Positions 36,029 to 50,412 of a DNA stretch of 64,000 bases are shown here, one piece after another. The position numbers were made by a program, and so were the translations under genes. The DNA is from Bacillus canaveralius (GTDB taxonomy: Bacteria; Bacillota; Bacilli; Bacillales; Cytobacillaceae), in NCBI RefSeq assembly GCF_002860125.1, contig NZ_PGVA01000008.1, positions 52,772 to 116,771 on the forward strand, given 5' to 3'. The notes below the pieces were generated by a model. That model did not search any database. It had not been told where the DNA came from and was given only the letters and a program-made list of their open reading frames with translations. Within the stretch, counting starts at the first letter, position 1; every line of letters starts with the position of its first letter.

Positions 36029-37128
36029 TAGCCGTCCACCTCCCCGAGAACAATATCAATTGCTCCTAATATCGCAATCAAGTTTGCGATATTTTCACCT
36101 TCTAACAATTTAGGGAGAATTTGCAGGTTATAAAAAGACGGTCTTCTGAATTTTAATCGGTAAGGCTCTTTTTTACCGTCACTGGCAATATAGCAGCCGA
36201 TCTCACCACGCGGTGATTCAATCCGCACAAAAGCTTCCCCTTTTGGCACCTTGACAATCTTCGGCACCTTCGCGATGATTTCTCCCTCATGTGGAAATTG
36301 TTCAACCGCCTGCTCAAGAATTTTTAATGACTCTTCAAGTTCGGCTAACCGGACTTGGTAGCGAGCCCACGCGTCTCCACCCTTCTGGACAGGAACATCA
36401 AAATTAAAGCGGTCATAAATAGAGTATGGTTCATCCTTGCGCAAATCCCATTTCACACCCGTACAACGCAAGTTTGCCCCGCTTAAGGAATAATTTAAGG
36501 CATCTTCCTTCGTGTAAGTTCCGACACCTTTTACACGGTTCAAGAAAATTTCATTCCCGGTTACAAGCTGGTGATAGCCTTTGAGCTGTTCACGCATGTA
36601 TGGGATGAACTCGCCGACCTTTTCGATCCAGCCTTCAGGTGCATCCCATTTCACCCCTCCGACACGCATATAATTAAAGGTCAATCGGGCACCAGATAAT
36701 TCATTTAACATGTTAATGATCATTTCGCGCTCGCGGAATGCATAGAGAAACGGGCTGACGGCGCCGATATCCAATAAAAATGTTCCCCACCAGACCAAGT
36801 GGCTTGCCACTCTTCCCAGTTCCATTGCGATCACGCGCAAGTACTCGGCACGTTCAGGTATTTCCAGGTCCATCATCGTCTCGACAGCATGGCAAAGGAC
36901 ATAGTTGTTCGTCATTGCCGACAGATAATCCAATCGGTCCGTATAGGGGATGATTTGTGTGTATTGAAGGTCCTCAGCCAGCTTTTCGGTACCTCGGTGC
37001 AGATAGCCGATTACCGGCTTCGCTTCAGTAATGATTTCACCGTCAATTTTTATGACAAGCCGAAAAACACCGTGTGTACTTGGATGCTGAGGTCCTACAT
37101 TAAGCAGCATTTCTTCTGTGCGTATCAT
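36028..37128 (-). CDS. nuoD: Complex I-type oxidoreductase subunit D (49-kDa type)
   Basis: 366 residues. The hydrogenase-derived quinone-site loop GPQHPSTHGVFRLVIKIDGE is intact at the N-terminus, as are GYLHRGTEKLAE and the C-terminal ILGAIDIVLGEVDG. It forms the quinone chamber with NuoB and NuoH. The ATG lies three bases past the nuoC stop. Confidence 0.95.
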   Translation of the reverse strand: MIRTEEMLLNVGPQHPSTHGVFRLVIKIDGEIITEAKPVIGYLHRGTEKLAEDLQYTQIIPYTDRLDYLSAMTNNYVLCHAVETMMDLEIPERAEYLRVIAMELGRVASHLVWWGTFLLDIGAVSPFLYAFREREMIINMLNELSGARLTFNYMRVGGVKWDAPEGWIEKVGEFIPYMREQLKGYHQLVTGNEIFLNRVKGVGTYTKEDALNYSLSGANLRCTGVKWDLRKDEPYSIYDRFNFDVPVQKGGDAWARYQVRLAELEESLKILEQAVEQFPHEGEIIAKVPKIVKVPKGEAFVRIESPRGEIGCYIASDGKKEPYRLKFRRPSFYNLQILPKLLEGENIANLIAILGAIDIVLGEVDG

Positions 37129-37131
37129 GAG

Positions 37132-38328
37132 TTATACCTCCACATCATACGGTTCGTAATCTTTTCTAAGCGGATGGCCGACCCAATCATCACCAAGCAT
37201 GATCCGATGCAGATTCGGGTGGCCAATAAATTGAATCCCCAGTAGATCATACGCTTCACACTCAGGCCAGTTCGCCCCGGCCCAAAGTGGTTGCAGCGAT
37301 TGAATAGCCGGTGTGTCACGATCAATTTTCACCTTCAATGCAACTGACTGGCGATTTTTGTATGAGTATAGATGAGCATACACTTCCATATGTGTTTCAA
37401 AATCTGTGCCATGCAGTTCTGATAAGTAATCGAAGCCAAGCTGTTCATTGTATTTTAAAAATTCAGCTACTCTAAAATATGTATCTTTATTGGCGACAAG
37501 AGTTGGCACATCTTTTGAAAGTTTATTTATATAGTATTCTTCTAAAACACCATTTCCAAGATGTTCTTCAATCACCTTCACGTATTTATCAAGGAACGGC
37601 TGGTTTTGAGATGGTGCCGATTCGACGGCTTGTTCCAATTCGCTTCCGCCATTGCCAGATGCTGTGGCTTTCGCTTTGGCTGCTGCTGCCGCTTTTGCCT
37701 TTGCGGCCGCAATCGCTTTGGCTTTTTCATCATCACCTGTTGCAGTGCCAGCCTGTTTGGCCTGTGCGGCCGCCTTTGCTTTCGCTGCCGCAGCGGCTTT
37801 CGCCTTGGCTGCTGCGATGGCTTTCGCCTTGGCTGCTGCGATGGCTTTCGCCTTATCGTCACTGGCCGCGTCGCTTTCGCCCCCGGCGTGTTCCATTGCT
37901 TTCTTTTTTGCTGCGGCTGCCGCTTTCGCCTTGGCCACGGCGGCCGCTTTACGCTTCGCCAGGTCATCTCCCTCATCCCCGGAAGCCGTTGCTGTCGATT
38001 TCCCCTCCGGTGCTGGTGTTGTTAACTGTTGTGCTTGCGAAGCTGTCTTGGTTTCTTCTGCTTGCTGCTTCGCTTTCATTTTCGCTAAAGCGGCGGCTTT
38101 AGCCTTTGCTGCAGCTGCTGCCTTGCGCTTCTCAAGGTCCATATCTTCATCTTGAGGTACTGCAGATGGTTGCTCTTCTGGCGCTGGTGCTGACGGTTTT
38201 GGTGAAGAAACCTGTGTTTCAGGCTTCACAGCGGCCGCTTTCCTTTCAGCTAACCGTTGCCTGGCAAGCTCTTTCGCTTTTTCTGCCGCTTCTTTCTTTA
38301 ATTGTTCAAGATCTTTTTCCCCGCTCAT
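37132..38328 (-). CDS. nuoC: Complex I-type subunit C with a long Ala/Lys-rich N-terminal extension
   Basis: 398 residues. The C-terminal ~155 residues are a normal NuoC/30-kDa domain (SELHGTDFETHMEVYAHLYS, WAGANWPECEAYDLLGIQF, GHPLRKDYEP). The first ~240 residues are an extension of KAKAAAAAKAKA-type repeats broken by acidic Pro/Ser-rich linkers, predicted as disordered or helical. Typical NuoC proteins are about 150-200 residues. GAAGGTG precedes the ATG at nine bases. The frame is open and repeats are in frame, so the extension appears real; its role is unknown. Histone-tail-like Lys/Ala repeats could bind nucleic acid or lipid head groups. Confidence 0.9.
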   Translation of the reverse strand: MSGEKDLEQLKKEAAEKAKELARQRLAERKAAAVKPETQVSSPKPSAPAPEEQPSAVPQDEDMDLEKRKAAAAAKAKAAALAKMKAKQQAEETKTASQAQQLTTPAPEGKSTATASGDEGDDLAKRKAAAVAKAKAAAAAKKKAMEHAGGESDAASDDKAKAIAAAKAKAIAAAKAKAAAAAKAKAAAQAKQAGTATGDDEKAKAIAAAKAKAAAAAKAKATASGNGGSELEQAVESAPSQNQPFLDKYVKVIEEHLGNGVLEEYYINKLSKDVPTLVANKDTYFRVAEFLKYNEQLGFDYLSELHGTDFETHMEVYAHLYSYKNRQSVALKVKIDRDTPAIQSLQPLWAGANWPECEAYDLLGIQFIGHPNLHRIMLGDDWVGHPLRKDYEPYDVEV

Positions 38329-38331
38329 CGA

Positions 38332-38844
38332 CTAGATCACCTTCTTCCCGGTTTTCGCCTCGTAACGGATTTTTTCTCTTAATTTATTAATTCCGTAAAT
38401 GAGTGCAGCAGGATTCGGCGGACAGCCGGGTATGTAAACATCAACAGGCACAATTTGGTCAACCCCTTTTACAACCGCGTACGATCTTACGTAAGGTCCT
38501 CCGGCAGTGGCGCAGGATCCCATTGCAATTACCCATTTTGGTTCAGGCATTTGATCATACAAGCGGCGGACAATCGGGGCCATTTTCTTCGTGACGGTTC
38601 CGGATACGATCATCACATCTGACTGGCGCGGCGAGGTGCGAAAAAAGGACCCGAAACGATCCAGGTCATAATGAGAAGAACCTACTCCCATCATTTCAAT
38701 CGCGCAACAGGCCAATCCAAACGTCATCGGCCACAACGAATTACTCCGTGCCCATGCTTTAATCTGTTCCAGCGTCGATAAAAAAACATTCCGCTTTAGC
38801 TCTTCCATTTCCTCTGGTGTAATGTTGTCCAATTTTAAATCCAT
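38332..38844 (-). CDS. nuoB: Complex I-type oxidoreductase subunit B (N2 cluster)
   Basis: 170 residues. The N2 4Fe-4S ligands are visible: the tandem Cys in LACCAIEMM, then GSCATAGG and IPGCPPNP. It passes electrons to quinone at the junction with NuoD and NuoH. The start MDLKLDN at 38844 is chosen because GAAGGTG lies before it; the frame is open to 38865. It overlaps the nuoA end by ten bases. Confidence 0.95.
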   Translation of the reverse strand: MDLKLDNITPEEMEELKRNVFLSTLEQIKAWARSNSLWPMTFGLACCAIEMMGVGSSHYDLDRFGSFFRTSPRQSDVMIVSGTVTKKMAPIVRRLYDQMPEPKWVIAMGSCATAGGPYVRSYAVVKGVDQIVPVDVYIPGCPPNPAALIYGINKLREKIRYEAKTGKKVI

Positions 38845-39209
38845 TTCAGCACCTTCTTCTTCCATGCGTACACAAGGCCAATAACGAGCATAAACACAAA
38901 AATCAGCATCTCAATCAAAGCAAAAATACCAAGCTTTTCATAAGCTACTGCCCAAGGATAAAGAAAAACCGTCTCGACATCAAAAATCACAAACATCAAA
39001 CCAAAAATATAATAGCGGACATTGAACTGCACCCTTGAGTCGTGGAATGGCTCAATACCGCTCTCATATGTGGTATACTTCGTGTCCATCGGCTTAAAAG
39101 GCCGCAAAAACCTTCCAAAGGTAATCGCCACGACCGGCAACAGCACGCCGAGACAGAGAAACACGAAAACAATTAAATAATTATTCTGATACAAGTTCAA
39201 AAGCTCCAT
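38835..39209 (-). CDS. nuoA: Complex I-type oxidoreductase subunit A
   Basis: 124 residues, three transmembrane helices. The conserved loop [44 protein letters not shown] is intact. First gene of the nuo operon. The ATG at 39209 follows GGGGGGAAGG; upstream frame extension to 39296 is not supported because the promoter lies in it. Confidence 0.95.
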   Translation of the reverse strand: MELLNLYQNNYLIVFVFLCLGVLLPVVAITFGRFLRPFKPMDTKYTTYESGIEPFHDSRVQFNVRYYIFGLMFVIFDVETVFLYPWAVAYEKLGIFALIEMLIFVFMLVIGLVYAWKKKVLKWI

Positions 39210-39264
39210 GCCTTCCCCCCTAACGCCAAAAATATTCACAACATTTAAACTTGTAACCGATACC

Positions 39265-39293
39265 ATTATAGCACTCTTCCAAATACGTGTCGA
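39265..39293 (-). promoter_or_regulatory. Sigma-A promoter of the nuo operon
   Basis: On the minus strand TCGACA (39293-39288), 17 bp and TATAAT (39270-39265): five of six at -35 and a perfect -10. Transcription would start about 50 bases before nuoA. Confidence 0.78.
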
Positions 39294-39679
39294 CAAGGCT
39301 CTACCTATATATTGGAATTTCTCCCGCCCTGTAAAACATGCCTTCGCATCGATTCAGCGACAGCCGAAAAATCCCGCTAAAAATACATACTACATCAAAA
39401 ATCGACTTACTCTCATACTCCATTAAAAATGAAAAAATCAAGCATGTCAGTGAGATTTTTAACACAATTTCTTCTTTTATGAACTTTTGTGTGAAACTTA
39501 AAGCTTGCCTTATATATATTTATGAAAGATTGCAGGGCAGGATTCATAAAAATAAACGAAGTTAAAATTTTGAACCCCAATATGGTGTTTCGCTTAAATA
39601 ATTTTTCGGGTTTCCGTGACTGCAGTTTGGCGTGTAGAAGAGGATTTATTTTTAGGAAAATTATAAGAGGTTCATGAAA
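39294..39679. other. Intergenic stretch between the nuo promoter and the atp terminator
   Basis: About 390 AT-rich bases. Apart from one solitary TTTCGCTTAAATA word at 39588-39600 (minus orientation of the array word at 5961), no gene, RNA or further repeat was recognised. Confidence 0.5.
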
Positions 39680-39719
39680 AATCAAAAAAGTGCCCCAAAA
39701 AGAATTCTTTTGGGGCACT
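39680..39719 (-). terminator. Terminator of the atp operon
   Basis: AGTGCCCCAAAA (from 39689) and TTTTGGGGCACT (to 39719) form a long, nearly perfect palindrome, followed on the minus strand by TTTTTTGAT. It lies ten bases past the atpC stop. Confidence 0.92.
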
Positions 39720-39729
39720 ACTTTGATTT

Positions 39730-40140
<411 letters not shown>

Positions 40141-40159
40141 TTACCCTCCTGGTCCGTGA

Positions 40160-41581
<1,422 letters not shown>

Positions 41582-41701
41582 CTATTTCCCTCCTATCGTT
41601 CTCTATCGACAATTTTAAAGCTGATTTCAGAAGTCGATGCTGTTTCTATTATTTATCGTCAACCAAGCTTGGGCAAAATAGAGCACCCACCTGCAAAACG
41701 G

Positions 41702-42565
<864 letters not shown>

Positions 42566-42638
42566 TCACCACCCTTTATCAAAGAATGTCCGACTAAAGC
42601 GTTTGAATCTTAAGCGTATGAGTTTGTTAAAAAGGTCA

Positions 42639-42669
42639 GGTGAAAATTGCCTTGGCAGCTTTTTTCACC
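42639..42669 (-). other. Hairpin in the atpA-atpG intercistronic gap
   Basis: GGTGAAAA (42639-42646) pairs with TTTTCACC (42662-42669), and inside it TGCC (42648-42651) pairs with GGCA (42654-42657). No T-run follows on the transcript strand, so it is more likely an mRNA-stability or processing element than a terminator. Confidence 0.5.
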
Positions 42670-42683
42670 CTTTAACATTCTCG

Positions 42684-44207
<1,524 letters not shown>

Positions 44208-44216
44208 CTACGAATC

Positions 44217-45301
<1,085 letters not shown>

Positions 45302-45372
45302 TCAGTTAAGAAAAAACAAGTGCCTAAATTGTATATAAATCTGTTCATTTCCAGAGATCTTGGACATAAAGG

Positions 45373-45407
45373 AATGGCGAAGGCTCCATTAAATGATCTT
45401 CGCCATT
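45373..45407 (-). other. Strong hairpin between atpE and atpF
   Basis: CTTCGCCATT (45398-45407) pairs with AATGGCGAAG (45373-45382): a perfect 10-bp stem with a 15-base loop, 25 bases past the atpE stop. The transcript tail is CCTTTATG, not a T-run. It could stabilise or cut the upstream mRNA or stop some polymerases, favouring the c subunit, which is needed in about tenfold excess. Confidence 0.65.
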
Positions 45408-45431
45408 TTGAACTTTATTGTTAACGGATCA

Positions 45432-45659
<228 letters not shown>

Positions 45660-45720
45660 TTAAATGTATCGAAAAATAATAGTTTTAAATGTTTTGTCCA
45701 GAAAAAGGACAGGGTTTATA

Positions 45721-46437
<717 letters not shown>

Positions 46438-46827
46438 TCACCTCTTTTCCCGCTTTTTACGTAAATGATAAGAATGAAGAAAAAAATCTATCATAATGAC
46501 AAAATAGGATGTCATTAATCCCACAACTACACTGATAAGGTGGAAGTGCTCCGGATATCTCAGTGCTATTAATACGGCAAACGCCGCAGATGCAAGCCGG
46601 GAAAAAGAGCCGAGTGAGACTACTTTTTTTCCTTCTGAAATCGCATCGCCAAATTTCCGCACTTTTCTTGCCATCAGCCAGAGATTATATAGGCTCAAGC
46701 TTGTACCGAAAGCCAATCCAAGAAAAATAGATTGATAAGAAGTAAATCCCCAACCGAGAATATAGACAGCCATTAAATAAAATATGTATTTACGCTGTCT
46801 GGAAAACATTTCATTTATTTCCGGCAT
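46438..46827 (-). CDS. atpI: ATP synthase accessory protein AtpI (subunit I)
   Basis: 129 residues with four hydrophobic segments, starting MPEINEMFSRQRKYIFYLMAVYILGWGFTSY and ending with a basic tail (HLRKKREKR). AtpI assists c-ring assembly and divalent-cation uptake in related species. Same place as B. subtilis atpI; six bases behind atpZ. Confidence 0.88.
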   Translation of the reverse strand: MPEINEMFSRQRKYIFYLMAVYILGWGFTSYQSIFLGLAFGTSLSLYNLWLMARKVRKFGDAISEGKKVVSLGSFSRLASAAFAVLIALRYPEHFHLISVVVGLMTSYFVIMIDFFLHSYHLRKKREKR

Positions 46828-46833
46828 GGTTGT

Positions 46834-47055
46834 TTATTCTCCTGAAAAGAAGTGGCGGACCAGGCTAAGCATGGCATAAATTCCCGCTGCCAACCCCAAA
46901 AGCAATCCGATAATTAAAAAAAGCGGTTCAGTGCCATACATCCGATCAAGCCATCTTCCCCCGAAGATGCCAATCAATGTGGAGCCCGCTAATTGAGATA
47001 GAATGGCAGATGTTAATGCCATTGCTTTAAAAGGGTGGCGGTTGTTTTGGTTCAT
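46834..47055 (-). CDS. atpZ: AtpZ-like small membrane protein
   Basis: 73 residues, two membrane segments joined by GIFGGRWLDRMYGTEPLFLIIGLLLGLAAGIYAMLSLV, typical of the AtpZ/AtpI family found at the head of atp operons in Bacilli. The start at 47055 follows GAGGATG; the ATG at 47073 lacks a ribosome site. It probably helps assembly of the synthase or Mg2+ transport with AtpI. Confidence 0.82.
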   Translation of the reverse strand: MNQNNRHPFKAMALTSAILSQLAGSTLIGIFGGRWLDRMYGTEPLFLIIGLLLGLAAGIYAMLSLVRHFFSGE

Positions 47056-47185
47056 ATAAACGCATCCTCGCATTAAGAGAATGGTGATGGGCGGGGGGCG
47101 ATTTTGTTACATTTCGCATTGTGCAGAAGTGGAAAAAAAGAGTGCACAATGAAGACTGAAAACCTTGTCATTTATACCCTTTGTA

Positions 47186-47214
47186 AGCATACAATAGGGT
47201 TATGTCAATGTCAA
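47186..47214 (-). promoter_or_regulatory. Sigma-A promoter of the atp operon
   Basis: On the minus strand TTGACA (47214-47209), 17 bp, TATGCT (47191-47186). A second TTGACA directly follows the first (47208-47203) but would leave an 11-bp spacer to this -10. The untranslated leader is about 125 bases. Confidence 0.75.
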
Positions 47215-47309
47215 TTAATTTGGAGTGAAAAAGTTCACATATAAAAAGACTAAAATCTGGTATGTTCACACATTTTTCGAAATTTTTTCTCGAAATAATA
47301 TTGATTTTT

Positions 47310-49562
47310 TTAGTCACTTCTGCTTAGATTGTGGGGTTCTTTTTTTCCAATTTGAATATAGGCTTCAATCATATCTTCCTTTCCGGCTTTTTTGGCGAAA
47401 ATCTTCAGTAAATACGATCCATCGCCAGGCAACCGCCCAGCTTCCACTTTTTTTTGAATTAATCCCTTTTTAACGTTCCGTTCCCAATCAAGAAATCCCA
47501 AAAAACGAAAATTATCCGCAGCAAAGATGGCAATTCCGAATTCTTCAGCCCCGCCGGGCAAGTACACTTCGTAACGATATGACTGGCTATCATCCCCGAT
47601 GACAAAATCAAAGCCCATAATTCTCGGGTAAGCTGGTTCTTCAAGAACATATAAATATGGAATCCTGATTTCTTTGGAACCCTCTCGCAATATAAGTTCC
47701 CCGTCCTGGATCTTTTCTTTTAGTTGTGATGGTTCGACACGCATTGCGATCTCAACTTTTTTCTGTTCGTTCGGAAGCAGCGTAAAGGAAAGCGGAATCT
47801 CCCAATGAATGCCAGCGGTTTTTTTCGGAACCGAAAAAGAGTATTTTTTTACAGCGCTGCCAGTATTTTTAATGACTAAGGACGCGTGGTGGCGATGCAA
47901 GTGTTCAGCAAGCTGAAACTTTCCGAATTGCATCGTTCCCGGCATGACAAGTGTTTCGGTGCTTATCGCCTCAACCGCCTGAATCCTTCCTGCTCCCTGC
48001 TCATAAGTTCGATATGCTTCGCCTTTCTGGTTATGGAGTTTTTTTGCCGTATTTATTAATGAAGCTTTGATCTGTTCGGGAGTCCAGTTTGGATGAGCCT
48101 GCTTTATGAGCGCACAGACGCCGGCCACATGGGGTGCCGCCATGCTTGTTCCCTGCAAAGATAGATATCCTCCCGGAACCGTACTGTTGATCGCCACCCC
48201 GGGCGCGACGATATCCGGTTTAATTTCCCATGACTCGGTAACAGGTCCCCGCGAGCTGAATTCAGCAAGCAAATCTTTTTCTTCTATTAATATAATTCGT
48301 GAAAAAATCTCTTTGTTCTCGAGTTGTTTTTTCAGCTTGAGTCCAGTTTTTTTTGAAACAGAACCGACTGGAATTGAAACATTTTCTTCAAGGTTTCCAA
48401 TAAAATGGCCATCTGTATTGTTATAAATAATGACAGCAGCCGCACCCGCGTTTTTGGCATTTCGTGCTTTTTCGGTAAATGTCAGCTTACCCCTTTTAAG
48501 GAGTACTATTTTTCCTGCGACATTTTGTAAATCCTTTTCCTCACCGAGGCCGGCAAACGCCATTTGCAGGGAACGGTCCAGCTTCCATACATCTGCTCCT
48601 TGCATCGGTTCCATCCTGATTTTCTTAGCTGATCCTTCAAGCAATAAATACGGAATCTTCATCGGCGGAGTTGATGCCCCGACAGAAATGGCTTTCGATG
48701 CTGTACCTGGTGAACCGACCGTCCATATCCCGGGACCGGAATTACCTGAAGAGGTGACAGCTATAATGCCATTTTCAACCGCTTTGTTTAAAGCGAGGCT
48801 GATCGGGAGGTCCGGTCCGTTCACATTGTTGCCGAGTGATAGGTTCAATATATCAACACGATCTTTTATTGCTTGCTCGATCGCGGCGATGATTTGCTCT
48901 GTCGTGCCTCCTCCCCCAGGTCCAAGCGCACGGTAGGCGACGATCCCTGCTCCTGGTGCCACTCCTTTAAACTTTCCATTCGCCGCAATCACACCTGCAA
49001 CGTGAGTGCCGTGCAGCGTGCGTTGGCGCGGGTCGCCTTTCGATTCCATTGGATCATGATCACCATCGATAAGATCGCTCCCGCCGCGATAATTTCTTCG
49101 CAAATCCGGGTGGGTATAATCCACTCCCGTATCAATTACGCCAACGGTAACTCCTTTCCCCGTTAACCGTGCATTGTCAGGACCGAACAGCCCGCGCACT
49201 GCGTCGCCGCCGATCATTTTAATATTTTCTTCCGTATTGACGGTGTACGCCTGGACTGGAGAAATCAGCGAAACGGCTTGTTGTTTAGCCAACTTCTCAA
49301 GGGTTTCGGTATCACCTTTTACGGAAAACCCATTGAATGTATGTTTAAAAATATGGCGAAGCTCCAAGCCTTGAAATTTAGCTAACAGCCCCTTGATATC
49401 GATATGTGATTCTGTGTCTTTGAGGATGGCGATCGCTATGTTTATTTGCCCGGGATCGCCTTTTGGAATAGGGGGGTGCTCAAGTGTTTTTGACTGACCG
49501 GCAGCAGAACCGGCTAGCAGCCACATGAAAGTGATTATGGAGGCAATTTTCCTGATCATCAT
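47310..49562 (-). CDS. Secreted S8 subtilisin-like protease, Vpr-type
   Basis: 750 residues. Signal peptide 1-22; I9-type propeptide about 40-110. The triad is D144 (VIDTGVDYTHPD), H184 (HGTHVAGVIAANG) and S473 (QGTSMAAPHVAG). A protease-associated insert lies at about 340-400. The C-terminal ~230 residues are beta-rich with no anchor motif, so release into the medium is expected. It resembles the protease at 6245-10027 in core but is much shorter and lacks the Ig-like repeats. AGGAGCGG precedes the ATG. No cognate propeptide gene or operon partner is visible. Confidence 0.9.
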   Translation of the reverse strand: MMIRKIASIITFMWLLAGSAAGQSKTLEHPPIPKGDPGQINIAIAILKDTESHIDIKGLLAKFQGLELRHIFKHTFNGFSVKGDTETLEKLAKQQAVSLISPVQAYTVNTEENIKMIGGDAVRGLFGPDNARLTGKGVTVGVIDTGVDYTHPDLRRNYRGGSDLIDGDHDPMESKGDPRQRTLHGTHVAGVIAANGKFKGVAPGAGIVAYRALGPGGGGTTEQIIAAIEQAIKDRVDILNLSLGNNVNGPDLPISLALNKAVENGIIAVTSSGNSGPGIWTVGSPGTASKAISVGASTPPMKIPYLLLEGSAKKIRMEPMQGADVWKLDRSLQMAFAGLGEEKDLQNVAGKIVLLKRGKLTFTEKARNAKNAGAAAVIIYNNTDGHFIGNLEENVSIPVGSVSKKTGLKLKKQLENKEIFSRIILIEEKDLLAEFSSRGPVTESWEIKPDIVAPGVAINSTVPGGYLSLQGTSMAAPHVAGVCALIKQAHPNWTPEQIKASLINTAKKLHNQKGEAYRTYEQGAGRIQAVEAISTETLVMPGTMQFGKFQLAEHLHRHHASLVIKNTGSAVKKYSFSVPKKTAGIHWEIPLSFTLLPNEQKKVEIAMRVEPSQLKEKIQDGELILREGSKEIRIPYLYVLEEPAYPRIMGFDFVIGDDSQSYRYEVYLPGGAEEFGIAIFAADNFRFLGFLDWERNVKKGLIQKKVEAGRLPGDGSYLLKIFAKKAGKEDMIEAYIQIGKKEPHNLSRSD

Positions 49563-49648
49563 TGACCCGCTCCTTTTTCAATAGAGTTTTCCGGGGGTGG
49601 TCGAATTATGCAGGGTTTAGATTTGATGAAAGATAAAATTCAGTTTAA

Positions 49649-49673
49649 CAAAGTGTACATTGTGTACACTTTG
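49649..49673. promoter_or_regulatory. Palindromic operator before the toxin-antitoxin genes
   Basis: A perfect inverted repeat with 11-bp arms, CAAAGTGTACA at 49649-49659 and TGTACACTTTG at 49663-49673, and a three-base centre. It lies 36 bases before the antitoxin start, overlapping the promoter zone. It fits an operator for autoregulation by the antitoxin, as is usual for type II modules. Confidence 0.72.
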
Positions 49674-49708
49674 AACATAATATGTTAATATAGGAGGTGA
49701 AAGGAGAG

Positions 49709-50143
49709 ATGCTCTTGCAAGGAACACTTAATGCTACTGATGTGCGAAGACACTGGAGCCAATTTAACGATGATATCGTAAGAGAAGGTCCTCGTTTTGT
49801 TAAACGAAATCGTGATGAGTGGGTGGCAGTTAGTTCAGAACATCTCAAAGCAGCTTTTTCCGCATTTACTTTTGAAGCCGAACTATTATATGAAGACGAT
49901 GGTTCTGTTACAGCAACTATTAAAGGATTCGATTTAGTAGAGAATGGCGAGACTGCAGACGAAGCAATTGATTTATTAACAGAAGAATTAGTCGAATATG
50001 CAAATGAGTATCAAGATAATTTTAAATCCTATTTTCAAGCTCCCAATAGACACGATCACTTCCCTTATATTATGAATGTTTTAGTCCAAGATAATATTGA
50101 AGGAGTTAAGTCCCTGATCCGATGCCCAGTTGGAGAGAAATAG
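49709..50143 (+). CDS. Putative type II antitoxin: Phd-like plus HicB-like
   Basis: 144 residues. The N-terminus (ATDVRRHWSQFNDDIVREGPRFVKRNRDEWVAVSSEHLKAAF) resembles the Phd/YefM-type DNA-binding fold. The C-terminal part (LLYEDDGSVTATIKGFDLVENGETADEAIDLLTEELVEYANEY) has the HicB-type beta-strand and helix pattern. It is adjacent to a small HicA-like gene, overlaps it, and follows a palindromic operator. The ATG at 49709 follows AGGAGG; an in-frame GTG at 49697 is less likely. It should neutralise the toxin and repress the operon. Domain fusion is inference from sequence reading. Confidence 0.65.
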   Translation: MLLQGTLNATDVRRHWSQFNDDIVREGPRFVKRNRDEWVAVSSEHLKAAFSAFTFEAELLYEDDGSVTATIKGFDLVENGETADEAIDLLTEELVEYANEYQDNFKSYFQAPNRHDHFPYIMNVLVQDNIEGVKSLIRCPVGEK

Positions 50144-50343
50144 AACGTTTTTGCCGGAGAGACGGCTGGAAAGAGTATAAACAAAAGTGTCATCATATTT
50201 ATTTTATGAAGCAAATGGATGATGGCACTTTAAAGCGGACTAGACTTTCAAGAGGTACGGGAGAAGCGAGAGGACATTTGTGGAAAGAAATTTTAAAGAA
50301 GCAACTTCAAGTTACAGAAGAATATTTTAATGATAAAAAATAG
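50122..50343 (+). CDS. Putative HicA-like mRNA-interferase toxin
   Basis: 73 residues, basic. The start (PSWREIERFCRRDGWKEYKQKCHHIYFMKQ) fits the HicA double-stranded-RNA-binding-like fold: an opening helix, a DGW turn and a strand with HHIYF where HicA has its catalytic His-containing GSHHxF strand. The classical Gly-Ser-His is not seen, so activity is not certain. The gene overlaps the antitoxin by 22 bases. Its ATG lies 16 bases after AGGAG, a long spacing suggesting translational coupling. A terminator follows. Confidence 0.6.
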   Translation: MPSWREIERFCRRDGWKEYKQKCHHIYFMKQMDDGTLKRTRLSRGTGEARGHLWKEILKKQLQVTEEYFNDKK

Positions 50344-50376
50344 CTTTCTAATCCAGGATTTTTGTAGGTTATTATT

Positions 50377-50412
50377 AGGCTGGCCCAATGCTCCAGGCCA
50401 GCCTTTTGTTTG
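50377..50412 (+). terminator. Terminator of the toxin-antitoxin operon
   Basis: AGGCTGGCC (50377-50385) pairs with GGCCAGCCT (50396-50404), a perfect 9-bp stem, followed by TTTGTTTG on the plus strand. It lies between convergent genes; on the minus side the T-run is poor, so mnaA may use it less efficiently. Confidence 0.8.

Noticed and set aside
37479..38155. Long plus-strand frames opposite nuoC
   Set aside because: They arise from the GC-rich Ala/Lys codon repeats of nuoC read backwards; they lack ribosome sites, and the nuoC frame is validated by its C-terminal domain.
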